From positions 1 through 15,078 of the forward strand of contig CANBTK010000005.1 in the NCBI GenBank assembly GCA_947372365.1: 15,078 bases of DNA, given 5' to 3'. Position numbers and translations under genes: made by a program. Below the pieces are notes generated by a model that was given only the letters and a program-made list of their open reading frames with translations, searched no databases and was not told the DNA's origin. Shown here piece by piece: positions 1 through 5,794 of this stretch. The number at the start of each line of letters is the position of its first letter. Position 1 is the first letter of the stretch. The DNA is from Flavipsychrobacter stenotrophus. Lineage in GTDB: Bacteria > Bacteroidota > Bacteroidia > Chitinophagales > Chitinophagaceae.

Positions 1-396
1 CCCGGCTGTAAGATGGTTATTCAGCCTCCCCTGGAGGTAGTTGTATTGATCTAGGCCAGCGTAACCATAATTGTAATAAATAACCGACTGAATAAGTGCA
101 TTACCCGTATGGGGGTACTGATAAAACCAAGGAGTGCTTGGCAAACGAAAGCCGGGCACTCCACATGTATTTTCATATTCTGGCAAACATGGAGGTATTG
201 TACTCATAATTGAGTCAGTAACCCAACTTGTATCTATCCCGTTCCAGTAGTTGGCATACTTGACTTGGTCAAAATTATCGGGGCATTTGCGGTGCTGCTC
301 AAAGCTACCGTTCAATACGTAATTAAGTTGTGCACTTGCTGCCAACGGGAATAAGACAGCTAAAATAATGGCAAGTATAAGAGGGGTATTTTTCAT
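1..396 (-). CDS. Secreted protein, N-terminal part (runs off the left edge)
   Basis: Reading leftwards from the ATG at 396 there is an open frame of 132 codons with no stop before the window edge. The protein starts MKNTPLILAIILAVLF, a lysine then a hydrophobic stretch ending ASAQ, which is a clear signal peptide with cleavage near residue 22. The mature part begins LNYVLNGSFEQHRKCPDNFD and continues with aromatic-rich sequence containing several cysteines (C38, then CLPEYENTC). An N-terminal 'NGSFE...CP...A..W' pattern is common in large exported Bacteroidota proteins, often ones with OmpA-like or T9SS C-terminal domains; that is family knowledge. The C-terminal domain, which would decide the function, lies outside the window. 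A TAAATTTG box (409-402) sits only 5 bp before the ATG, so a leaderless transcript is possible. Confidence 0.8.
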   Translation of the reverse strand, partial: MKNTPLILAIILAVLFPLAASAQLNYVLNGSFEQHRKCPDNFDQVKYANYWNGIDTSWVTDSIMSTIPPCLPEYENTCGVPGFRLPSTPWFYQYPHTGNALIQSVIYYNYGYAGLDQYNYLQGRLNNHLTAG

Positions 397-401
397 AGTA
401 A

Positions 402-409
402 CAAATTTA
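402..409 (-). promoter_or_regulatory. Possible -7 box upstream of the partial secreted protein
   Basis: On the minus strand this reads TAAATTTG, an exact match to the Bacteroidota -7 consensus TAnnTTTG. No TTG lies at the expected spacing of about 20 bp upstream; the nearest is at 439-437, 27 bp away. The box ends 5 bp before the ATG, implying a very short or absent leader. The match may be chance. Confidence 0.3.
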
Positions 410-476
410 GGGGTAAAAGTGGGAAGGCTGTAAAAGCAATTTAAATCTTCCTGTCCGCGGCAATCCGGCGCGGGGG

Positions 477-546
477 CATTGCCCCTACATTACAACAACA
501 GATCATTGACAGTCAAAACATGTAGGGGTAAGGCTCGCCCTTACCC
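477..546. repeat. Intergenic palindromic (REP-like) element
   Basis: Three nested palindromes occur in a gene-free stretch. GGGGC/GCCCC with loop ATT lies at about 474-486. GGGTAAGG (526-533) pairs perfectly with CCTTACCC (539-546) around a 5-nt loop. Over a longer range, CATTGCCCCTACAT (477-490) pairs with ATGTAGGGGTAAGG (520-533), with two mismatches. GC-rich repeats built on 'TGTAGGGGC' recur between genes of many bacterial genomes as far as I recall, but only one copy is visible here. There is no coding potential on either strand. The rest of 397-702 holds only a weak 7-bp inverted repeat (555-561 with 596-602) and the terminator at 645-678. Confidence 0.5.
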
Positions 547-644
547 TGCATAGCATGGGTGTTATACCTACCAGGTCAGGGCAACCGAAAGGCATCACCC
601 ATACACATATTCATTATGCACGTTCCATAATTTGGTTTACACCC

Positions 645-678
645 TAAAAAATAGCCCGGCAACGCAATGTGCCGGGCT
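645..678 (-). terminator. Rho-independent terminator of the TonB receptor/TPR unit
   Basis: AGCCCGGC (653-660) and GCCGGGCT (671-678) form a perfect 8-bp GC-rich stem with a 10-nt loop. On the minus strand the stem is followed by ATTTTTTAGGG. It lies 25 bp beyond the TAA at 705-703 and about 57 bp beyond the annotated stop of the TPR-like gene. Confidence 0.85.
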
Positions 679-735
679 GGTATTGTAGTAATGTTGGTGC
701 CGTTAGTTCTTCTTTTCTTCTTTGTCGTCTTTTTT

Positions 736-1377
736 TCATTCTGCATAGAAGTAGGTATTAGCCCTTTTGCCCCAGTATGGCTTGGTTACATCGTCGCCCT
801 TTTCAGCAGCGAACAGGCCATCGGCTTTTTCAAAATAAGGCAGGGCGTTCTTTTTGCCGCCGCCAAAGGCTGCGGGGGTAAAGAAAGTGCTTACAGCCTT
901 CAGGTAATACATTCTTGGGTTGTTGGGGTTTATTTCCTTTGCAGCCTGCAGGTCGTCGGTAAATATTTTACCGTATTTCTGCCAGCGGTTCATAGGGTCT
1001 ACACCCAGGCGCGAATTAGCTATCATAGCTGCCAATACATAAGTTTCGTCATTGTTTTTGCCCAGCAGGCTTACGGCATCCTGCAGCTCTTTTTCTGCAT
1101 CATCAAGTACAGCATCGTGCTTGGTGACGTCTTTTTCTTCGTACGACATCATTGTTTTAGAAAGGGCTACATAAAAATGCGTTATCCATTCTTTATCCCA
1201 CTTCTTGGCTATCAATACCAGTTTATTGGCCTGCTGCTGCCTGGCATCGCCTGAGCCCATCATGGGTAATGTGTCGAAAGCTACCCATGTTTTGGCCAGT
1301 GGCGCTTTAAAATCCTGTGCGTTAGCACCTAATACCGAAAGTGCCATTGCACCCATTACTATCAGTGTTTTCATCAT
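736..1377 (-). CDS. Small secreted TPR-like protein
   Basis: This 213-residue protein starts MMKTLIVMGAMALSVLGANA, a signal peptide cleaved before QDF, so it is probably periplasmic or a surface-facing accessory. The mature part is alpha-helical in character, with TPR-like pieces: a helix pair around 'DDAEKELQDAVSLLGKNND' and 'LQAAKEINPNNPRMYYLKA', the latter with the N-P spacing of TPR units, then a helix starting 'KKNALPYFEKADGLF'. It is the second gene of a unit with the TonB receptor (43-bp gap, same strand), followed by a strong terminator. TPR proteins paired with TonB receptors usually help substrate handling or complex assembly, but no substrate can be named. Oddity: after the TGA stop (738-736) the same frame continues KKDDKEEKKN and then TAA at 705-703, a tail typical of such proteins. 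Confidence 0.8.
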   Translation of the reverse strand: MMKTLIVMGAMALSVLGANAQDFKAPLAKTWVAFDTLPMMGSGDARQQQANKLVLIAKKWDKEWITHFYVALSKTMMSYEEKDVTKHDAVLDDAEKELQDAVSLLGKNNDETYVLAAMIANSRLGVDPMNRWQKYGKIFTDDLQAAKEINPNNPRMYYLKAVSTFFTPAAFGGGKKNALPYFEKADGLFAAEKGDDVTKPYWGKRANTYFYAE

Positions 1378-1420
1378 TTTCTTTTTTATGCGTTTACTTT
1401 TTGTTTTATGGTTAGGTTAC

Positions 1421-3622
1421 TTATAATTCGTCTTTGCTAAACTGGCTGAGCGAGAAGTTGGCACCAAAGAATATGGTACGGTAGAAGCCGGGCGCTATTG
1501 GCTGGCGCTGGCCATCTTTATACCTGTAGCCAAAAACGTTGTGGGTATTCAGCACATTATCTACGCTTACATAAAATACAGTGAACCACTTGCCAAATGA
1601 ATGCAGCCATGCTGCAGTAATGGCCGTATTGTTAAACGTAGGCGTGCGGCCGCTCAGGAAATCGGAACCGCTGGTTTTAGCAGGGTCAAAGTAAGGGTAG
1701 CCGCTTGAAAAACTGTAGGTGGCGCTGATGTTGGCGTGCCATTTGTCTATAAAATGCTTGCCTACTACACTCAGGTTGTGCTGCGCCACAAAGGTAGGCG
1801 TAGCTTCGAAGTTGAAGTTCTCATAGAGCCTTTTGGTATCAATATAGCTATAAGATACCCAGTAGTCGGTATTTTTGAATGACTTTTTATCCCTCCAGAA
1901 AAGCTCCAGGCCCTGTGCATAGCCATAGCCGGTATTGTCAACTGAACTGGCAACTATCACCGGGCGGAAGCGGTTAGGGTTGTAGCCATAGCCATTTTCC
2001 CTCACCAGGTCCTGGTAATTTTTGTAGTAGCCTTCTACCCTCAGCGTGCGGTCGCTCTTGCTCCACTGCCAGTTGGCTATATAGTGTATGGCGCTCTGCA
2101 TACCGGGTTTGAAACCTGACAGGTAGTAGTTGGTATTAGCGTTTTGGTAGAAAATGCCGCCTGCAAGCGAAGCCTGGCTGTGGTTGCCTGTTTTTATAGC
2201 TGCCGAAAACCTTGGCGCAACCTTATCTACGTTCAGGAAGGTACTGTATTCATACCTTATGCCTGGGCGCAATGCCAGCCAGTAGATAGGCGTCCATTCC
2301 AGTTCGGTAAATGCAGCCAGTTGCGTTTCGTCGTACTGCTGGGTGCGCCCAAACTGTTTTTTAGTGCCGAAATTCTGTAGTTCGGCACCCACCATCAGGT
2401 TAAGCCGGGTGGTAAAATTGCGCTTTAACTCTATGCGGCCCTGGTTCCTGTATTCCTCCTGTTTCAGCGCGATAATATCATATACATTGTTCAGCTTGTC
2501 GTAGCTGAAAGAGCCAGCAGTATATAAGGTATATTTGTTTTTAAACGACTGCTTGTAGCTGATGGTACCAAAGTAATAGTTGTCTTCGGTAATGTACTTT
2601 ATCTGCTCATCGGTAGTATTCACGTTGCCCGTGGTATCAACGCTGCCTAAAGCCGGGTTAGGTATATTAATGCCGCTTTTGCTGTAAGTAGCGCTGAAAG
2701 TTGCTTTTAGTATGCCGTTTTTATTAGGCTCCCACACAAACCTGGCGTTGCCTCCGCCACCTACAGGCACTTTATAAAATTTGTACCCGTTAGATGTCGA
2801 TGAAACTGCCAACAGTGGTGCCAGGTTGGTATAGTTGCCACCAGCATCAAAACTGCATTTCTTCCACTTTTTGGTGCCCGATGCATAGATGCCTGCTATG
2901 CTTGCGCCCAGGTTCACATTGCTCTTGTCAGGCATATCGTTGCTGTTAAGGTCCAGCACGCCCGACAGGGCTTGCCCGTACCTTGAGCTATAGCCGCCGC
3001 TGCTGAAGGATACACCTTTGAACTGGAACGGGCTGAACCTGCTGCGGGTAGATAAGCCCGGAGGGCCGCTCACAAACGCGCTTTGTACTATAGTGCCATC
3101 TACAATTATAGCGGCCTCGCTCACGTCGCCACCCCTTATCAGCAGGCCATTATCGGTGCCGGTCTGTTGTGTGCCGGGCAGCATCTGCATAGCTTTCACC
3201 ACATCGCCGTTAGAGCCGGCTGTTGTAACAACATCAATAGGGTTAAGCACGGTTTTCGTCCTGTCGCTTGATGCGAAAGAACCTGCGGTAATTGTAACCG
3301 ACTCCAGGTCGTGCTGGCTTTTCCTCATGTGCAGCACAATACCTGTAACATCGCCCGTTATTACTAAAGGCTGGCCGGTTAGCTCGTAGGCAGCTAATGT
3401 AGCCACTATAGTTTGGTTGCCTTTTTCTTCGGTAGCGAAGCTGAATTCGCCCAAGCTATCGGTAGTTGCCCCATCAATAGTGTTATCCAGGTAAACACTG
3501 GCGCCTTTTACGGGCTTTTCAAAATTATCAAGTACTTTCCCGCTTATCCTGGTATCGGCAAATGCGGCAAAACTTCCGGCCAGCAGGGGTAGAAAGAAAA
3601 TTAATAGTAAGCGTTTTCTCAT
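1421..3622 (-). CDS. TonB-dependent outer-membrane receptor with CarboxypepD_reg-like domain
   Basis: This 733-residue protein has a signal peptide (residues 1 to about 22, MRKRLLLIFFLPLLAG...). An N-terminal carboxypeptidase-regulatory-like beta-sandwich follows (about 25-100: 'ISGKVLDNFEKPVKGASVYL', 'TTDSLGEFSF'). The segment 'LESVTITAG' near 107-115 resembles a TonB-box/plug entry. The plug domain spans about 120-230, with 'MLPGTQQTGTDNGLLIRGG' and 'AAIIVDGTIV', and the rest is a 22-strand-type barrel rich in alternating aromatic residues, ending in a short C-terminal strand followed by FSKDEL. It imports a ligand across the outer membrane using TonB/ExbBD energy. It lacks the SusC length (about 1000 residues) and has no SusD partner, so it is more like a FecA/CirA-type or general Bacteroidota receptor; the substrate is unknown. 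It leads the unit ending with the TPR-like protein. Confidence 0.92.
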   Translation of the reverse strand: MRKRLLLIFFLPLLAGSFAAFADTRISGKVLDNFEKPVKGASVYLDNTIDGATTDSLGEFSFATEEKGNQTIVATLAAYELTGQPLVITGDVTGIVLHMRKSQHDLESVTITAGSFASSDRTKTVLNPIDVVTTAGSNGDVVKAMQMLPGTQQTGTDNGLLIRGGDVSEAAIIVDGTIVQSAFVSGPPGLSTRSRFSPFQFKGVSFSSGGYSSRYGQALSGVLDLNSNDMPDKSNVNLGASIAGIYASGTKKWKKCSFDAGGNYTNLAPLLAVSSTSNGYKFYKVPVGGGGNARFVWEPNKNGILKATFSATYSKSGINIPNPALGSVDTTGNVNTTDEQIKYITEDNYYFGTISYKQSFKNKYTLYTAGSFSYDKLNNVYDIIALKQEEYRNQGRIELKRNFTTRLNLMVGAELQNFGTKKQFGRTQQYDETQLAAFTELEWTPIYWLALRPGIRYEYSTFLNVDKVAPRFSAAIKTGNHSQASLAGGIFYQNANTNYYLSGFKPGMQSAIHYIANWQWSKSDRTLRVEGYYKNYQDLVRENGYGYNPNRFRPVIVASSVDNTGYGYAQGLELFWRDKKSFKNTDYWVSYSYIDTKRLYENFNFEATPTFVAQHNLSVVGKHFIDKWHANISATYSFSSGYPYFDPAKTSGSDFLSGRTPTFNNTAITAAWLHSFGKWFTVFYVSVDNVLNTHNVFGYRYKDGQRQPIAPGFYRTIFFGANFSLSQFSKDEL

Positions 3623-3642
3623 ATAATTGTAAAATTATGGTG

Positions 3643-3650
3643 CAAATCTA
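3643..3650 (-). promoter_or_regulatory. Probable -7 box for the TonB receptor unit
   Basis: The minus strand reads TAGATTTG, an exact TAnnTTTG match, 20 bp before the ATG at 3622. It predicts a leader of roughly 15 nt. I see no good TTG at -33. It faces away from the mystery A promoter, and about 140 bp separate the two. Confidence 0.45.
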
Positions 3651-3789
3651 TGCCAGCAGCTTAATAATTGGAATAATATTTCGGTAAAACTTAAATGTAA
3701 AGCGGTAAATGGTTGCTATATGGCGGTGAAACGGCCAGAGGGGGCGAAAGCAGCCTTGACCCTCAATTCAGGTACTCAAGCGAATAAAA

Positions 3790-3821
3790 TTTGTAATTTT
3801 AAGGTTATAGGCTTAATTTTG
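3790..3821 (+). promoter_or_regulatory. Promoter of the mobile mystery A/B pair
   Basis: TTTG at 3790-3793 and TAATTTTG at 3814-3821 are separated by exactly 20 bp. This is the standard Bacteroidota layout (-33 TTTG, 19-21 bp, -7 TAnnTTTG). It predicts a transcript start near 3826-3828 and a leader of about 25 nt before the ATG at 3853. It is the best promoter match in the window, and both 16-bp palindromes described next overlap or flank it. Confidence 0.7.
3800..3815. promoter_or_regulatory. Operator-like palindrome O1 (imperfect)
   Basis: The sequence TAAGGTTATAGGCTTA is a 16-bp inverted repeat matching the perfect O2 site at all but two positions, both in the right half. It fills the spacer between the -33 and -7 elements and covers the first two bases of the -7 box. 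Its centre is 32 bp from that of O2, about three helical turns, so a regulator bound at both would lie on the same DNA face. The natural candidate ligand is the XRE protein encoded directly downstream. Confidence 0.6.
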
Positions 3822-3831
3822 TTTGTATATT

Positions 3832-3847
3832 TAAGGTTATAACCTTA
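3832..3847. promoter_or_regulatory. Operator-like palindrome O2 (perfect 16 bp)
   Basis: TAAGGTTATAACCTTA is a perfect 16-bp palindrome between the predicted transcript start and the ATG of mystery protein A, ending 5 bp before the start codon. A dimer bound here would block promoter clearance, and the site also sits where a ribosome would load. It lacks a T-tract and a loop, so it is a poor terminator and a good protein-binding site. Confidence 0.65.
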
Positions 3848-3852
3848 TAAAA

Positions 3853-4311
3853 ATGCCAAATCAACAGCTACTCATACAGCAATTAGACAATAAGCTGAGC
3901 CACCTACAGCCTCTAAAAGGCATGGGCAGGCCCGCCGCAGGCTGGATTCATGGCATACGCAATGCCTTGAAAATGACCCTGAAACAACTGGGCGGCAGGC
4001 TTGGCATAACCCCCCAGAGCGTTAAGGAAATAGAGCTGCGGGAAAATAAGGGGGCCATTACCCTGGAAACTATGGAAAAAGTAGGCCGCGCAATGGATAT
4101 GAAGTTTGTATATGGTTTCCTACCCAATAGTGGCTCCCTTGATCGTACGATTGATAATAGGGCACGGGAACTGGCTACAAAAATTGTACAGAGGGCATCA
4201 ATGTCTATGAAACTGGAAAACCAGGAAGTTTCAGCACAAAGGGTGGCACAGGAAATAAATGAACTGGCTGAAGAAATAAAAAGGGCTATGCCCAAAAGCC
4301 TGTGGGGATAG
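3853..4311 (+). CDS. Mobile mystery protein A (XRE-type HTH regulator)
   Basis: This 152-residue protein matches the TIGR02612 type from memory: an N-terminal leader ('LIQQLDNKLSHLQPL', 7-21), the family segment 'GMGRPAAGWIHGIRNAL' (23-39), and a helix-turn-helix about 40-90 with recognition helix near 53-64 ('TPQSVKEIELRE'). A long charged helical C-terminus (about 97-150) may serve dimerisation. The family is known to occur almost always upstream of a Fic-family protein B, often in mobile contexts. Here its end overlaps the Fic gene by 10 bp, and it follows a promoter with two palindromic sites, so autoregulation of the pair, as in antitoxin-type regulators, is a fair inference. The start ATG lies 5 bp after O2 with no Shine-Dalgarno sequence. 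Assignment of the family is strong; the repressor role is inferred. Confidence 0.88.
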   Translation: MPNQQLLIQQLDNKLSHLQPLKGMGRPAAGWIHGIRNALKMTLKQLGGRLGITPQSVKEIELRENKGAITLETMEKVGRAMDMKFVYGFLPNSGSLDRTIDNRARELATKIVQRASMSMKLENQEVSAQRVAQEINELAEEIKRAMPKSLWG

Positions 4312-4890
4312 ATTTTTTATATACCGACGGCCAAACGCCTATTGACGAGGACGAAAAGGAGGGGCTGCTGATAAAATCTATCAGTACCCGGGGCCAACTC
4401 GATGAATTTGAGCAAAACAACATACAGAAAGCTATGTTGTGGCTAATGGGCAGAAAATTGAATCAACAGCAGGTGCTTACAGAAGCTTTTATATTGGCCT
4501 TGCACAAAAGGATGTTGGGTAGCACATGGCTGTGGGCAGGCACCTTGCGCAAGTCCAATAAAAATATAGGGGTTGATAAATACGCCATAAGCCTGGAGCT
4601 AAGGCAGCTACTTGACGACTGTACCTACTGGGTTGAAAACACAACCTACCCACCTGAAGAAATTGCGATAAGGTTTAAGCACAGGCTGGTAAGCATACAT
4701 TGCTTTCCTAATGGTAATGGGAGGCACTCCCGTCTAATGGCTGATGTGCTAATTGAAAAAACTATTTGGCCAGGAGCCCTTTAGTTGGGGTGCTGCCGGG
4801 AACAACGCTCCCCGTGCCGCTTACCTCTCTGCGCTCAGGGCTGCCGACAAGAACGATTATGGCCCGCTTATTTTATTTGCCAGGAGCTAA
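4302..4890 (+). pseudogene. Mobile mystery protein B (Fic-domain protein), +1 frameshift
   Basis: The frame starts at GTG 4302, overlapping the last 10 bases of mystery A, so translation is probably coupled. Signature pieces are 'STRGQLDEFEQNNI' (28-41), 'WAGTLRKSNKNIGVD' (78-92) and the Fic active site HCFPNGNGRHSR (133-144). The His, Phe, GNG, and both Arg are present; the usual acidic residue is Asn137, which I recall as normal for this subfamily. Fic enzymes transfer AMP or similar groups to proteins. As read, the protein stops after 160 residues (TAG at 4782-4784). If one A is removed from the A6 run 4756-4761, the frame continues 'LFGQEPFSWG', then 'YLSALRAADKNDYGPLILF' and ends ARS at TAA 4888-4890. 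That gives 195 residues, the normal family length and ending. So the gene is frameshifted, or the run is miscounted. No canonical (S/T)xxxE(G/N) inhibitory motif is visible. Confidence 0.88.
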
Positions 4891-4983
4891 TTGCTACCTA
4901 CGGCTCCAAAATAAGCCCCCTATGTATCACTTTCCCCTTTACAGCTATTTGCATAATTAATCGGGATTAAAAGCATATTTAAG

Positions 4984-4991
4984 TATTTTTG
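4984..4991 (+). promoter_or_regulatory. Possible -7 box for the Nfu gene
   Basis: TATTTTTG matches TAnnTTTG exactly and lies 17 bp before the ATG at 5009. No TTG lies about 20 bp upstream (the nearest TTTG, 4948-4951, is 32 bp away), so support is partial. The stretch 4891-5008 otherwise shows no gene and no clear terminator after the Fic gene. Confidence 0.4.
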
Positions 4992-5008
4992 CAGAAATAT
5001 TAATTGAA

Positions 5009-5599
5009 ATGCTGAAGACAGGAAACACCATCGTAAGTATATATACAGAAATGACGCCGAACCCGGAGACTATGAAGTTTGTTGCCAACAAACTTTTATA
5101 CCCGGGAAAAAGTATTGACTTCCCAGACGAAGCCAGCTGTGAGCCTTCGCCGTTGGCCAAAGAATTGTTTGCGTTCCCATTCATCAGGAGCGTATTTATT
5201 GCCAGCAATTTTGTAACCCTTACCAAAACCCCCGATACCAATTGGGATGAGGTAATACCTTCTATAAGGGAATTCCTGAAGCAATACCTGGAAGAAGGCA
5301 AAACCGTAGTAAACGAAGGCCATGTACCGGCTAAAGCCACCAATAACGAGGTAAGCGCCGATGATACCGACGTGGTAGTGCGCATTAAAGAATTGTTAGA
5401 AAACTACGTAAAGCCGGCTGTGGAAATGGATGGCGGTGCTATCAGCTTCCGTGGTTTTGAAAGCGGTACCGTTACGTTAATGCTGCAAGGCTCTTGTTCA
5501 GGCTGCCCATCATCTATGATTACCCTTAAGTCGGGTATTGAGGCTATGATGAAACGCATGATACCTGAAGTGCATGAGGTTGTTGCCGAAGCTGAATAA
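5009..5599 (+). CDS. nfu: Nfu-type iron-sulfur cluster scaffold/carrier
   Basis: This 196-residue protein has the two-domain Nfu layout. An N-terminal Nfu domain covers about 8-95 ('IYTEMTPNPETMKFVANKLL', 'FPFIRSVFIASNFVTLTK'). An acidic linker (about 105-122) leads to the C-terminal NifU-like domain (about 123-196). The latter contains CSGC at 163-166 within 'GSCSGCPSSM', the conserved CxxC that holds a [4Fe-4S] cluster between two subunits. It delivers Fe-S clusters to target enzymes in the cytoplasm. The length is normal for bacterial and mitochondrial-like Nfu. It stands alone, with a good terminator 21 bp after the stop, and no suf genes lie in the window. Confidence 0.93.
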   Translation: MLKTGNTIVSIYTEMTPNPETMKFVANKLLYPGKSIDFPDEASCEPSPLAKELFAFPFIRSVFIASNFVTLTKTPDTNWDEVIPSIREFLKQYLEEGKTVVNEGHVPAKATNNEVSADDTDVVVRIKELLENYVKPAVEMDGGAISFRGFESGTVTLMLQGSCSGCPSSMITLKSGIEAMMKRMIPEVHEVVAEAE

Positions 5600-5620
5600 T
5601 TATACCATAAAAAATACTGG

Positions 5621-5656
5621 AAAAAGGGCTTCAGCAATGGAGCCCTTTTTCGTTGG
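5621..5656 (+). terminator. Rho-independent terminator after nfu
   Basis: AAAAAGGGCT (5621-5630) and AGCCCTTTTT (5641-5650) form a perfect 10-bp stem, extendable by three inner pairs to a GCAA tetraloop, with the T-run at the 3' arm. The A-run on the 5' arm would let it work in both directions. Confidence 0.88.
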
Positions 5657-5693
5657 CCTGGGCCTTGTAAAGTTGGCAGCCCAAGCCTGCGAA

Positions 5694-5723
5694 TTGAATA
5701 ACTACCAAATTATTGTATTTTTA
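5694..5723 (+). promoter_or_regulatory. Possible promoter for manC
   Basis: TTG (5694-5696), 19 bp, then TATTTTTA (5716-5723), one mismatch from TAnnTTTG at the last base. It predicts a start near 5728 and a leader of about 65 nt before the ATG at 5795. That leader contains a weak 6-bp CCGGAA/TTCCGG hairpin (5740-5745 with 5765-5770). Confidence 0.4.
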
Positions 5724-5794
5724 CCGTCACTTACAGGCACCGGAAAACCATATTGTTTTTCTTATTCCGGCGTTTTGGACTTTTTACTTCTATT

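Noticed and set aside
667..1254. Long open frame on the plus strand opposite the TPR-like gene
   Set aside because: It lies across the terminator and antisense to a gene with a signal peptide and normal protein composition; its translation is a low-complexity Phe/Val/Cys-rich string with no family resemblance.
3650..3790. Possible insertion boundary or att site for the mystery A/B pair
   Set aside because: I compared this stretch with 4891-5008 by eye and found no convincing direct or inverted repeats.
4766..4970. Short plus-strand frames after the Fic stop
   Set aside because: They are out of frame with the recognisable mystery B C-terminus, which occupies the third frame (4762-4890) and matches the family ending.
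5753..5794. Upstream TTG start for manC
   Set aside because: The added 14 residues are unlike the family, and ATG 5795 gives the standard N-terminus just before the nucleotide-binding motif.
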